DNA from: Leptospira montravelensis
Lineage (GTDB): Bacteria > Spirochaetota > Leptospiria > Leptospirales > Leptospiraceae
Length of the DNA stretch: 64,000 nt
Assembly: GCF_004770045.1 (NCBI RefSeq)
Contig: NZ_RQFO01000011.1
Span: 62,001-126,000 of the forward strand
Direction: 5' to 3'
Position numbers and translations under genes: made by a program. Within the stretch, counting starts at the first letter, position 1, and every line of letters starts with the position of its first letter. Positions 9,735-20,418 of this stretch are shown here, in pieces. The notes under the pieces are model-generated. The model did no database searches and was not told the origin of the DNA. It saw only the letters and a program-made list of their open reading frames with translations.

Positions 9735-11232
9735 TTTACTATTAGCATTACTATTAGTTCACTGTAATATAAAAAATACTTCGCAAAATATATTTGATCC
9801 CACTACTTTTGCAGGAGGTACCGCTGCCGTCTTGTCTACGTTAGTTTCACAAGACCAAGTAGAGATTAATTCCCGATACAATCCCACTGATTATCCTTCT
9901 TTTGTAAAAACTGAAATTTTGGATTTGGATTTAAACCGTCCAGTAGCAATTCACTTTGCAAAGAACCATTTCCGCATTTCCGAGAATTATAAGGATGACT
10001 TGGTTTTGCGGGATGTTTTCCCATTATCTGAAAATAAAATTCGCGTATTATTTTCAGTTTCCTCTCGGTCGGAATGGAGAGACCCAATTTCAATATTCAT
10101 TCAGAAACCAGACTCAATGGATAATTTCTCTTTTTCTGGGAAAGTATTGGAATTCAAATTTCCTTATCCGCGTTATATCGGTAACATATCCGAAGCAAAA
10201 GGTCAAATAACAACAATTCCATTGTTAGATGGCAGAATCCTCTTAGTAGGAGGTGTTTCTATCTTTGGAAACACGCTCCCCACAGTAGAGATATTTAATC
10301 CTGAATTAGGGACTTCAACAGTTCTTCCTTCGTTAAGCAAAAGTTTGACGGGAATGGCAATTTGTTCTGATCCAAAAGGGAATGTTTATGTTTCTGGCGG
10401 GAAAACTACAAGGGTAGATCCTTCCGCAGATTCTCAGATCAACGATCGAATATATAGAATTAATGGAAACAATCAAACTGTGGTCGAACTTCCGATACCA
10501 ATGCAAAGGAGAAGAGTTGGTCATACAATGCTTTGTTTGTCTAATGGTGATTTACTTATTTCTGGTGGGCAATTTCGAGTTGGGAGTGATGAAAATGCAA
10601 TCTCCAACGATCATGAATATATTTCTATCCAAAACGGAACTTCCACTTTATTAGATTCATCAGCAAACTTCCCAGTAAATACAGTGTTTCATTTTGCAGC
10701 GTATGATGAAAATAAACAACGTGTATTGTTTTTTGGAGGTAAGGACCGGCTCGCGGTATATGCACTTTATTCAAAATTTATATATAGTTTAGATCTTAAT
10801 TCTAAAAGTTTTAACACCTTACCAGCCGTACTTCCTACTTCCAGATCAAATGTAACAAGTATATCTGTATCTGGTGGAGATCGATTGATTTTGGGAGGTG
10901 TTACGGGAAGTGGAGTGGGTTCTCGAAGTATTGAATCCTGGACCGAAGAAGGATCTATCACAAAAACTCATGGTTTTACAAGTAGAATCAAAAATGGTAG
11001 CTCAATTGCTCCGTTTTCAAATTCGCAAGTTCTTTACACTGGTGGTGTAGATACTTATTATAAATCAGGAATTTTAGAACTTTACGACCATATAGAGAAA
11101 AAAAACTTTATTGTTGATACAATGATGAATGCACGTTCGGAACATTCAGCGATCCAAACTACAAAGGGGATTGTAATATTCGGCGATTCTGCATTGGATG
11201 ATACAAGGGTGGAGTTGTATGGCAAAGACTAA
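9718..11232 (+). CDS. Kelch-like beta-propeller lipoprotein 1
   Basis: 504 residues, first of three tandem paralogues. A lipoprotein signal (LALLLVHC, lipidated Cys16) is followed by the motif NIFDPTTFAGG, also present in the next two proteins as NLFDP and NPFDQ. An Ig-like section occupies roughly residues 40-140. After it come seven spaced strands of the form DGxxLxxGG (for example DGRILLVGG, NGDLLISGG, GDRLILGG), as expected of a seven-bladed Kelch or galactose-oxidase-like propeller. No enzyme active site is recognised; a surface binding or adhesion role is inference. Its start overlaps the caspase-like gene by 17 bp. Confidence 0.85.
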   Translation: MRCGFNLLLALLLVHCNIKNTSQNIFDPTTFAGGTAAVLSTLVSQDQVEINSRYNPTDYPSFVKTEILDLDLNRPVAIHFAKNHFRISENYKDDLVLRDVFPLSENKIRVLFSVSSRSEWRDPISIFIQKPDSMDNFSFSGKVLEFKFPYPRYIGNISEAKGQITTIPLLDGRILLVGGVSIFGNTLPTVEIFNPELGTSTVLPSLSKSLTGMAICSDPKGNVYVSGGKTTRVDPSADSQINDRIYRINGNNQTVVELPIPMQRRRVGHTMLCLSNGDLLISGGQFRVGSDENAISNDHEYISIQNGTSTLLDSSANFPVNTVFHFAAYDENKQRVLFFGGKDRLAVYALYSKFIYSLDLNSKSFNTLPAVLPTSRSNVTSISVSGGDRLILGGVTGSGVGSRSIESWTEEGSITKTHGFTSRIKNGSSIAPFSNSQVLYTGGVDTYYKSGILELYDHIEKKNFIVDTMMNARSEHSAIQTTKGIVIFGDSALDDTRVELYGKD

Positions 11233-13069
11233 GATTCTTTTCCTAATTGCTTTATTCGTATCTTGTAAAATAGGGACAGGGAAAAATTTATTTGATCCAA
11301 ATTCTCCTGCCAGTTTAGGCCTTCTGCTTTTAGGTTCGGAACCAGTGGTTACAATGGAATTTTCAACCAATCGGGTGCAACCTGGTGGAGTCATGTATGT
11401 ATCCACTAACCATGATTTTACGACAAAAACAGAAGGATTAAAATTGCCAATATCTGGGATTAGTGACAGCCCAATTTCAAAAATAATTCCACGTAGTAAA
11501 TATTTGTATGAGATCCGGATGAAACCATCTGTTACTACAGGTAGATTTCGTATTAACTTAAAGGATTATTATCTAAACGAATCTCTTCAAGTGAATCCTG
11601 AGAGTTTTGAATTCGAAATTGATTCAGAACCTCCTATCCTGGAACTCCGTACTGGAAACGGAATCGATATTTCGGAATTGGAATCTGGATTTTTGGATAT
11701 TGTAGCAAACGAAGATATTGTCTGGGATGGTAATCTGTCTCAAGTTGGCCTCTCAGGTACTGCGAAAAATACTTTAGTTGTGTCGGACGTCATTACTTCG
11801 GAACGCAACATACGTTTGTTATTTGCTGGAAATCCGAATTCAAATGGTGGGATATTAACTATTTCTTTCGCAGACATTAAAGACAAAGCATCCAATTCTC
11901 AGGGAACATTGATGTTGCCAATTAATGTTTATGCTTTTAAAAGTGGGCCAAACTTAAATGTGGCAAGAAGGTCTTGCGTTGGTGTTGAGTTAGACGATGG
12001 TAGGCGTTTAGTTCTTGGGGGAAGGGCAAAAAAAGATGTTATGATCAATGGGAATGGAACATTAAGTCATGCAGAATTCTACGATTCCGTTTCCAAAAAG
12101 TTCGTACAAGGGCCGGATATGGTGTATCGACGCCAAGAATTTGATGCAGTTAAACTCCTTGATGGAAGAATTTTTGTTTCCGCAGGGTTAGGTGGTAAAA
12201 TTGGTCCTTCCAATGATGCTTTAACTTCCACGGAAGTTTTTGATCCTATCTCCAATACTTGGACTGAGGGACCGCAACTAGCCGATCCGCGATTGTTTCA
12301 TAAGATGACAGTGCTCCCCAATGGCGATGTTCTCGTTGTTGGAGGATTGAGTCCATATAAACCAATTCAATCTGTTGGATCAGTGGAACTAGTTCATATC
12401 ACAAATAATCCAGCTACAATGACTGTAGAACCTATTGGTAATCTTAGTGATTCTCGAGGTAAACATACTCAAATTCTATCCCATGAGGCTGGGAAAGTCA
12501 TTATCTTCGGGGGAGAACGTTCCGATGTGTTTGGACCATTGACAAATGACTTCACACCGAATGCGTTAGAAACAATTGAAATATATGATATCAATACAAA
12601 AACTCTATCCAAGTCTACAGCCAAATTATACAAAAGATTTAATCATTTTGTCCACAGGTTGAAAAATGGAGAGATACTCATTTTTGGTGGAGTGAATTCT
12701 CGGTTTGATAATGCCCAACCAGTATTACGGGCTCAAATTTATAACCCGATAACCGATACCATTCGTGATCATAAAAATTTACTTTTTGGAAGAGAGTGGG
12801 GTTCTTCATTTATTTTTCCTTATGGTAAGGATCAATTGATTGTTGCCGGTGGTTTAGAATATCGAACAGTCAATGGCTCTACATTTGATTCGATACATGA
12901 TACCGAGTCATGGTCGGAATCAAACAACCGATTTTATATGACGAGTCGTTCTCTAAATGCTCGTTGGGATGGTTGCGACATTCGTTACAATTCTGTTGGT
13001 GGTGGAATGATTCTTGGCGGTAGAATTGGAGATATCCTTGGGAATACAGAGGAATACAGTTTTGAATAA
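11219..13069 (+). CDS. Kelch-like beta-propeller lipoprotein 2
   Basis: 616 residues from ATG 11219 (MAKTKILFLI); the frame is open 21 bp further, but this start gives the lipobox ALFVSC. NLFDPNSPASLG follows the lipobox as in its paralogues. The N-terminal third has Ig-like strands ending in IKDKASNSQGT, a DxAxN pattern typical of bacterial Ig-like (SbsA-type) domains. Seven propeller motifs follow, including DGRRLVLGG, NGDVLVVGG, NGEILIFGG and GGGMILGG. Start and stop overlap both neighbours (14 and 8 bp), showing translational coupling. Confidence 0.87.
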   Translation: MAKTKILFLIALFVSCKIGTGKNLFDPNSPASLGLLLLGSEPVVTMEFSTNRVQPGGVMYVSTNHDFTTKTEGLKLPISGISDSPISKIIPRSKYLYEIRMKPSVTTGRFRINLKDYYLNESLQVNPESFEFEIDSEPPILELRTGNGIDISELESGFLDIVANEDIVWDGNLSQVGLSGTAKNTLVVSDVITSERNIRLLFAGNPNSNGGILTISFADIKDKASNSQGTLMLPINVYAFKSGPNLNVARRSCVGVELDDGRRLVLGGRAKKDVMINGNGTLSHAEFYDSVSKKFVQGPDMVYRRQEFDAVKLLDGRIFVSAGLGGKIGPSNDALTSTEVFDPISNTWTEGPQLADPRLFHKMTVLPNGDVLVVGGLSPYKPIQSVGSVELVHITNNPATMTVEPIGNLSDSRGKHTQILSHEAGKVIIFGGERSDVFGPLTNDFTPNALETIEIYDINTKTLSKSTAKLYKRFNHFVHRLKNGEILIFGGVNSRFDNAQPVLRAQIYNPITDTIRDHKNLLFGREWGSSFIFPYGKDQLIVAGGLEYRTVNGSTFDSIHDTESWSESNNRFYMTSRSLNARWDGCDIRYNSVGGGMILGGRIGDILGNTEEYSFE

Positions 13070-14822
13070 ATTTGTTTTTCCTTTCTTGTTATTTACCATT
13101 GGATGTATGATCCCCGAGAAATACGGGAACCCTTTTGATCAAAAAGCAAGTGGCGTTTTATTCCTCAGTGCTTTTTTTGATTCAGCGCCTTTCCATTGCG
13201 TGAATCAATCAAATCAAAAATCACTTGGAACAGTGGATCAGGTTTTGCTACAGTGTAACCGCGATCTTGCCAATATTGATTCTAACTATCTTGCAGAGTC
13301 GAACCATGTTGTTTTTTCAAATGTAAGTTTTGCAAAAATTGATAAAGATCGTCTACTTGTAAAATTTGATCCTTTAACCGCAGATGGGAAGTATGAACTG
13401 AATTTATTGGGTGTGGTTTCTAATTCCGGTGAGACACTTGTTGAAGATAAACTTCCGATTATTGTTGATACACAAATTCCAACCATATCTTTAGTTGGTT
13501 ACATTCCCATTACTGATTATACTTTTTTTTCACCACATTATTGGGATTTTACGACATCTGAGCCACTTGCAAATTTTGGCCCTCCTATTTTAAGTGGATC
13601 GTTAGCTTCAAAAGTAATTCTGCGATCAGTTCAAAAAGTGAATGAAACTACGTACCGTGTTTACTTCGAAGATAATTTTTCTTCGAATAGTCCTGGTTCG
13701 CTTACTATGCATTTTTACAATTCAAAAGATAATGCTGGTAATGAAGTGTCAAATTCACTAACGATACAATTCATTGGTTTAGTGCAAGGTCCTAATTTAA
13801 ATCATGGTCGGTCCGAATTTGAAGCATTTCAAAATGCCAATGGTGATGTGATTGCCATTTATGGTTTTGCTTCGAGCGCAGAAATACTAAGAAAAGGTTC
13901 GTCCAGTTTTGTTCTTACGAATCCAAGTTTGCCAGTCATTTCTCGTGGTGAACGAGGAGTGATGTTAGATGGAAAGAATCTTTTGATTACGGGTGGAATT
14001 CAAGCCCCCAGTCCTTATGCGGTCACTTCGAGTTATATTTTTGATACGGAAACAACAACCTTCGCTCCAACTGGGAATATGAATGGACGTAGGCATTTAC
14101 ACAATATAGTAAAACTTCAAGATGGACGCGTAATGGTATTAGGTGGAATTAGCGAATATGATTTTGACCCTATGACACCTTATAGTTTTATTACTTTAAA
14201 CACTGCAGAGATATATAATCCAACGACAGGTCTATTTACTGAAATATCGAATCGAATGATGACTCCCAGATCATTTTCATGTTCCGTGTTGCTTGATGAT
14301 GGCCGTGTATTTATCATTGGTGGAACGGATGGAATTTTTGCACCTAAAGACACTACAGAATTTTTTGATCCTAATACACAGACATTTTCTTGGGGACCAA
14401 CATTGCCTGTACCAGTAGGTGCATTAAAATGTACGAAACTAACCGATGGGAATGTGCTCATTTACGGAGCACAATTGTCAAACTTAAACAATTCTACCAT
14501 GTTATATGATCTTACTCGAAATCAGATTCTAACAGTTGCTAATTCAAAGTTTAGAAGAGAATGGAGTTTTGCTCAAGAGTTGCCAGATGGTGGAATTCTT
14601 TTTTATGGTGGTGGGTATAGATACAATACAAGTGAACCGAGCCGAGTAATGGAAAAACTAGATTACGGGAAAAGTAATAATTTTTTCGATATGGGAATGG
14701 CTAAGTACAGTGTTACAAAACATAGTGGTGTGAAATTTTCTGATGGAACTTTGTTTTTTCTTGGTGGAGAAATTGGAGGAGCATTCAATTTGGAAACAGA
14801 GTATTACGGTTTATCTAACTAG
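13062..14822 (+). CDS. Kelch-like beta-propeller lipoprotein 3
   Basis: 586 residues from a TTG start at 13062. This start was chosen because AGAGGAA lies about 8 bp upstream and it yields the signal LNKFVFPFLLFTIGC with a lipobox Cys; the longer upstream reading lacks an export signal. NPFDQKASG matches the motif after the lipobox in the two preceding proteins. An Ig-like section ends in SKDNAGNEVSN, then seven propeller motifs (DGKNLLITGG, DGRVMVLGG, DGRVFIIGG, DGNVLIYGA, DGGILFYGG, DGTLFFLGG and a weak first one). Function unknown; probably surface or periplasmic binding. Confidence 0.85.
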   Translation: MNKFVFPFLLFTIGCMIPEKYGNPFDQKASGVLFLSAFFDSAPFHCVNQSNQKSLGTVDQVLLQCNRDLANIDSNYLAESNHVVFSNVSFAKIDKDRLLVKFDPLTADGKYELNLLGVVSNSGETLVEDKLPIIVDTQIPTISLVGYIPITDYTFFSPHYWDFTTSEPLANFGPPILSGSLASKVILRSVQKVNETTYRVYFEDNFSSNSPGSLTMHFYNSKDNAGNEVSNSLTIQFIGLVQGPNLNHGRSEFEAFQNANGDVIAIYGFASSAEILRKGSSSFVLTNPSLPVISRGERGVMLDGKNLLITGGIQAPSPYAVTSSYIFDTETTTFAPTGNMNGRRHLHNIVKLQDGRVMVLGGISEYDFDPMTPYSFITLNTAEIYNPTTGLFTEISNRMMTPRSFSCSVLLDDGRVFIIGGTDGIFAPKDTTEFFDPNTQTFSWGPTLPVPVGALKCTKLTDGNVLIYGAQLSNLNNSTMLYDLTRNQILTVANSKFRREWSFAQELPDGGILFYGGGYRYNTSEPSRVMEKLDYGKSNNFFDMGMAKYSVTKHSGVKFSDGTLFFLGGEIGGAFNLETEYYGLSN

Positions 14823-14828
14823 TTTTTT

Positions 14829-15536
14829 ATGCCTCACGATAACGGCCTTATTTATGGTTCATTTAAAAAAATTTGTATCCCTGAATCAGAATTAAAGGCA
14901 GAAGCAGAGATTCTTCGGCCTTTTTTAACTTCCCTGAAAATTGATTGGGAGACAGGTCAAATATCCGACAGCCAGTTGGCTTTCCAAATCGTTTTATTGT
15001 ATTTAGAGAGACGTGTAAAAAAACATCCCTTCCTAAGAATGGGGAAACCACTTCCCAATCGTAATCAGTCTCAGGAATTTTTAGAAGTAGTTAGATTTTA
15101 TGGGATGCCTGATACTGTACGTTTTGCACTTTGGAAATGGAATATAGGTGAATGGGATATTCGATTAATCGATTATAATCCTAGTTCTTTAGAAATGTTG
15201 GAATCACAAAGTAATGGTTATCGATATTCAACCATCAGTTGGATTCATGCGTTCGAAGGGAATTTAGTTGAAGGAAAACGTGATGCGTTTGAACATTTGC
15301 TTCACGACTTGGCTCATGCCTATATGTTTTTCCGAGAAGATTATGATTTTGAAGGACAAAAACGTTTTTTTCAAGGAATGTATTTAGATTATTCTAAGTA
15401 TGAGAATATATTAGAGACCAATCCTATTTTTCGTACTAAGTTTGATTATTGTATATCTGATATGAATTCTCATCCTGCGCACCTATCTGCCTATTGGAAC
15501 GCTATTCGGCGAGAAGCAGGAATTTTTGTTCAATGA
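14829..15536 (+). CDS. Hypothetical protein with HDxxH-x11-E motif
   Basis: 235 residues, no signal peptide or membrane segment. Last gene of the chemoreceptor-caspase-propeller operon, 6 bp after the third lipoprotein. Residues 159-175 read HDLAH, eleven residues, then E (H159, D160, H163, E175). That spacing equals the metal motif described for the ubiquinone-biosynthesis protein Coq4, but the rest of the chain shows no obvious Coq4 similarity, so the motif may reflect an independent metal site or chance. Conserved-looking W and F residues surround it (FALWKWNIGEWDIR). Family not recognised. Confidence 0.72.
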   Translation: MPHDNGLIYGSFKKICIPESELKAEAEILRPFLTSLKIDWETGQISDSQLAFQIVLLYLERRVKKHPFLRMGKPLPNRNQSQEFLEVVRFYGMPDTVRFALWKWNIGEWDIRLIDYNPSSLEMLESQSNGYRYSTISWIHAFEGNLVEGKRDAFEHLLHDLAHAYMFFREDYDFEGQKRFFQGMYLDYSKYENILETNPIFRTKFDYCISDMNSHPAHLSAYWNAIRREAGIFVQ

Positions 15537-15549
15537 TAAAGTATAGATA

Positions 15550-15888
15550 TTAAAGTTTGGGATTGTTTTTGTGTCGGTCTATATCTCGTTTTGTATTTTT
15601 TTTAATCGTCGTTCTAATGGCATCTTGAAGAGAGATCCCCATTTGGTTTGCTAAACAAGTAAGTACAAATAAAATATCACCAATTTCGTTTGGTATGTTG
15701 TTTTCTGCTTCTCCTGATTTGAAAGATTGGTCTCCATACTTTCTTGCCATTAGTCTCGACAGTTCGCCGACTTCTTCCATGAGAATGGCTAGGTTTGTAA
15801 GCTCTGAAAAATATCTGACTCCTATATTCTGAATCCAATCGTTTACTTCCGATTGCATTTGGTTTAGAGTGATATCATCGTTTCCCAA
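15550..15888 (-). CDS. MazG-like nucleotide pyrophosphohydrolase
   Basis: About 112 residues. The TTG at 15888 is preferred because GGAG stands 7 bp upstream; the open frame extends 57 bp further but into the upstream gene without a better site. The all-alpha NTP pyrophosphatase metal motif is present: LMEEVGELSR followed by NEIGDILFVL (EExxE and ExxD). Such enzymes hydrolyse non-canonical or excess NTPs to NMP and pyrophosphate. The start overlaps the SGNH gene by 14 bp, so it is translated as part of the envelope operon even though a housekeeping role is expected. Confidence 0.85.
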   Translation of the reverse strand: MGNDDITLNQMQSEVNDWIQNIGVRYFSELTNLAILMEEVGELSRLMARKYGDQSFKSGEAENNIPNEIGDILFVLTCLANQMGISLQDAIRTTIKKNTKRDIDRHKNNPKL

Positions 15889-17020
15889 GTTTTTTCTCCA
15901 AATCTTTCGCGAGGATTTTTGTGAATTCATACATTCCTGCTTCATTTAAATGAATTAAATCAAAACAGTATTTTCCGTTGGAATCTCCAAGGGAATCTTG
16001 AAGGTCCATTTCATCAAGTGGTTGGTATGGAGTTAATGCATTTGATAATCCATCATGCCAAACCTTCATTCTTCCTTCGTTATTGACTTTTCGAATTACA
16101 TCAGAATAAGGAGCAAAGACATTGATAATGTGTATTTTGCGTTCTCCTATGAATTGATACATTTTTTTTAATCTTCTAAAGTATCTTTCGGTATCTTCTG
16201 TGGCATTAGAATCTTGAGGAACTACACTTGCAATTCCACAAGTTTCAAACAACATTCTCCTATGGTCAGGATTGGATGCTTTGGGAATTTCTAAAGGCTG
16301 GTGTAAGGCCAATCGATTGAGACAATCTTCTACACTTGTTAAGTGGTATTCGTCAATGGACTCTGGATGATCGTTTTCATAATCCCAAGGATTCAAATTT
16401 GGGTTTTTGTTTTTTCTTGCAATTGCTTTAAATCTTTCATTAAAGTTAATCACCAAATCAGACAAATCTTTGCGATAAGCAACAGATTTAAAAATCAGAT
16501 AAAGATAGTTCGAAAATTCTAGATTGTATTCGAAGTCAAGGACAGTGGGAATGGCCTTGAAGTTTCCAAGTTCCGATAACATCGCAAGTGTCGGATCCAC
16601 TATATACTTTCTATCGACCCAGGGCATGCCCGGTTCCATCACATGGAGTATGATTTTTACGTTAGGGAATTTGTCTAAGTACTCTTCTAAAATCCGATGT
16701 TGCACTACAAGTTCTGAACCTCGAACTGCAATCGACTGAGTTTTCCAGCCTGATTTTATTAGTTCTTCGTTTAACATGCGTATGCTAATTCCTTCGAAGG
16801 CAACCGATGTTCCCACTATCAAAATATCTGGATCCAAAACATCTCGTTTGGAAACTACATGTTCAGTAACTCGATTGATATTAGATGCATAGGAATTTTT
16901 CTTTAAATAAGGTTTGTACAAACCAAATTGTAGTAAACATTCCATTGTTAGTAAAAAGATGATTGCAGTGACTAATTTTTTATCAGTCAGAAATGAGATG
17001 GTTTCTTTATGTAAGCTCAT
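15875..17020 (-). CDS. Membrane-anchored SGNH-hydrolase-like protein, partner of MBOAT
   Basis: 381 residues with one N-terminal membrane segment (residues 16-34) and the rest outside the cytoplasm. The putative SGNH blocks are VGTSVAFEG (G70, T71, S72; a GTS variant of GDS) and the C-terminal DLIHLNEAG (D354, H357), which together supply Ser, Asp and His. Proteins of this layout (DUF1574/AlgX-AlgJ-like) transfer or remove acyl groups together with an MBOAT protein. The MBOAT gene lies immediately upstream, 2 bp away. The acceptor is unknown. Confidence 0.75.
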   Translation of the reverse strand: MSLHKETISFLTDKKLVTAIIFLLTMECLLQFGLYKPYLKKNSYASNINRVTEHVVSKRDVLDPDILIVGTSVAFEGISIRMLNEELIKSGWKTQSIAVRGSELVVQHRILEEYLDKFPNVKIILHVMEPGMPWVDRKYIVDPTLAMLSELGNFKAIPTVLDFEYNLEFSNYLYLIFKSVAYRKDLSDLVINFNERFKAIARKNKNPNLNPWDYENDHPESIDEYHLTSVEDCLNRLALHQPLEIPKASNPDHRRMLFETCGIASVVPQDSNATEDTERYFRRLKKMYQFIGERKIHIINVFAPYSDVIRKVNNEGRMKVWHDGLSNALTPYQPLDEMDLQDSLGDSNGKYCFDLIHLNEAGMYEFTKILAKDLEKKLGKR

Positions 17021-17022
17021 AA

Positions 17023-18519
17023 TTAAAATTGAAAGTAGAGAAAGTTCTGACTTTCAGTTACTCCAAAAAGTAATAATAACAATACGTTAACAATAACAAA
17101 GGTTGTGTATTTTAGCCAATTTCCAGTCAGAAGCGTAGGAATTTGTCTTTTCGAAAAAACATAACTCGCCGTAAAACAAATCAATAGCAAAATTCCAAAT
17201 CTATAATTATTCCACCTGGCTATTGGAGCTACGGAATCATTTAAGAAAAGCAGAGCTTTCATCATAGGAATAGCTTTTTCCATTGTTTCCGCTCGGAACA
17301 TGATAAAACCAAATGCCAAACAGAACATGGTAAAAACTCGCGCAAATAAATCATAAACTCGACCACCTTTCCCGTTCAGAAACTTTGCAAGTGTTGTATC
17401 ACTATAGAATTTGTGAGAAAGTAACATGGTTCCTTGCCAGATTCCCCATCCTACATAATGATAGGCTGCACCATGCCATAACCCAGCAAATAACCAGGTG
17501 ATCATAATGTTTCGAATGTACATGATAACACTCACTCTTGAACCACCTAACGGAATGTAGATGTAATCTCTAATCCATGTGGAAAAAGAAATATGCCACC
17601 GGGACCAGTGGTCTGCGATATTTCTGCAGGACATAGGGAAGTTGAAGTTTGGATTGAATTGGAATCCAAAGAGTCTAGCAACTCCTATGGCAATGTCTGT
17701 ATAACCTGCAAAGTCAAAATAAATTTGCCATCCGAAGGCAAGAGCACCTGTCCAAATTTCGATTGAGTTTAAGTTTTGGTAATTTGAAAACGTTGAGTCT
17801 ACCACACGAGCTAGGTTGTCTGCGAAGACGATTTTTCGAGTGAATCCGATTAAGATTAATGCGAAGGCAGCATCAATATTCTCTTTATATACACCGAGAC
17901 GAAAATCTAAGTCGCGAAAAAAAGTTTCTGCACGTACGATGGGTCCCGCAACCAATTGCGGGAAAAAAGCAACATACAGTGCAAAATCAAGAAAGGATTT
18001 CCTGGCTTCAATTTTTCGATTGTATACATCGATGGTATAACTCATTGATTGGAATGTATAAAAGGAAATTCCTACAGGAAGTATGATGTTTTGTTTTGCG
18101 AATTGGAAGTCACCTAAGAGATGGATGTCGTTAATGACTCCTAATAGAAAGTCTGTATATTTGAAAAATCCAAGTGTTCCAATGTTGACAACAAGAGATA
18201 ATACAAGTAACCATCCTCTGGCACTATCCCCATCTTGTTTTTTTTCAATCAGTCTTGCGGCAAAGTAATCAATAATCGTTGAGAAAATTAAAATAAAAAC
18301 ATAGGGATTGATCTTATAATCACAAAAAAGTCTATCTGTAAAAAATTTGAAACCATCGGAAGCCATCGCCGTACAAGAAATAGACGATGGTTGCCAAGCC
18401 ATGTAAAAGTAATAACTGGTAAGTAGAAAAAAAAGTTTTTGCCAACGATTTTTTAAAAGATTCCCAACAATGATTGTGATAAAGAAAAAGACTAAAAATT
18501 CAAACGAGTTAAATAACAT
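17023..18519 (-). CDS. MBOAT family O-acyltransferase (AlgI-like)
   Basis: 498-residue polytopic membrane protein. Typical MBOAT features are NFNFPMSCRNIADHWSRWHIS, WIRDYIYIPLGGSR and the catalytic His in GLWHGAAYHYVGWG. AlgI-like enzymes move an acyl group across the inner membrane to an extracytoplasmic acceptor, usually a glycan. The paired SGNH protein downstream and glycosyltransferases upstream suggest acylation of a surface polysaccharide or lipid-linked glycan; acceptor and donor are not deducible. Confidence 0.95.
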   Translation of the reverse strand: MLFNSFEFLVFFFITIIVGNLLKNRWQKLFFLLTSYYFYMAWQPSSISCTAMASDGFKFFTDRLFCDYKINPYVFILIFSTIIDYFAARLIEKKQDGDSARGWLLVLSLVVNIGTLGFFKYTDFLLGVINDIHLLGDFQFAKQNIILPVGISFYTFQSMSYTIDVYNRKIEARKSFLDFALYVAFFPQLVAGPIVRAETFFRDLDFRLGVYKENIDAAFALILIGFTRKIVFADNLARVVDSTFSNYQNLNSIEIWTGALAFGWQIYFDFAGYTDIAIGVARLFGFQFNPNFNFPMSCRNIADHWSRWHISFSTWIRDYIYIPLGGSRVSVIMYIRNIMITWLFAGLWHGAAYHYVGWGIWQGTMLLSHKFYSDTTLAKFLNGKGGRVYDLFARVFTMFCLAFGFIMFRAETMEKAIPMMKALLFLNDSVAPIARWNNYRFGILLLICFTASYVFSKRQIPTLLTGNWLKYTTFVIVNVLLLLLFGVTESQNFLYFQF

Positions 18520-18528
18520 TTTTTTATC

Positions 18529-19815
<1,287 letters not shown>

Positions 19816-19830
19816 AAGTTTTATTCCACT

Positions 19831-20418
19831 CTAACGTTTTAATATCCGATTCACGATGGATTTATTTTTTCGATAAGGAAAAAAATATGGAGTTCTCAAT
19901 AGTGTTTTTCCATTTTTTTCCCAAACCAATCGGTTCCATCCTAAAAAATCACTAAGTCCACCATGTTCGTATCCTAATTCTAAAACATCAGTTTCTAAGT
20001 TAAACTTAATTAGTTTTTTGCCGAATCCAAATTTCTGAATTTGCCAAACTTCATTTTTTACAAAGACGGTTCGTATGTTCCATCGATTCAAAAGGCGACT
20101 CATATCGATTAAGAGAGAAATTGCAATATAGAAATAAACAAAAGCGGATAGATAATGGTAATATCTAAGTTCATCTAAAAATGGAATTTTTAAAACTTTA
20201 GTAATTTCTAAAACTCCTACAAACCAATAAAAAAACTTACCCAAATAGTAAATATAAGGCAAACTATATGTAAAAAATAAAACAGCAAATAGAATGAGTA
20301 ATAAAGAAGGAATCGGATTTATCGTTAACTCATCGTATAATGATGTCCCAAAGTAAGCGATTTCTCTTTTGCTTCGGAATTCCTTCCATTTCGATATCCA
20401 TTTCTTGATGATTTTCAC
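19831..20418 (-). CDS. Hypothetical membrane protein in glycan cluster
   Basis: 195 residues with two or three hydrophobic segments (about residues 35-60, 60-75 and 88-106) and a C-terminal soluble part of beta character (VWQIQKFGFGKKLIKFNLETDVLELGYEHGG), which could be a small PH-like fold. No motif was recognised. It starts within the last 4 bp of the upstream glycosyltransferase, so the pair is translationally coupled. Confidence 0.65.
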   Translation of the reverse strand: MKIIKKWISKWKEFRSKREIAYFGTSLYDELTINPIPSLLLILFAVLFFTYSLPYIYYLGKFFYWFVGVLEITKVLKIPFLDELRYYHYLSAFVYFYIAISLLIDMSRLLNRWNIRTVFVKNEVWQIQKFGFGKKLIKFNLETDVLELGYEHGGLSDFLGWNRLVWEKNGKTLLRTPYFFPYRKNKSIVNRILKR

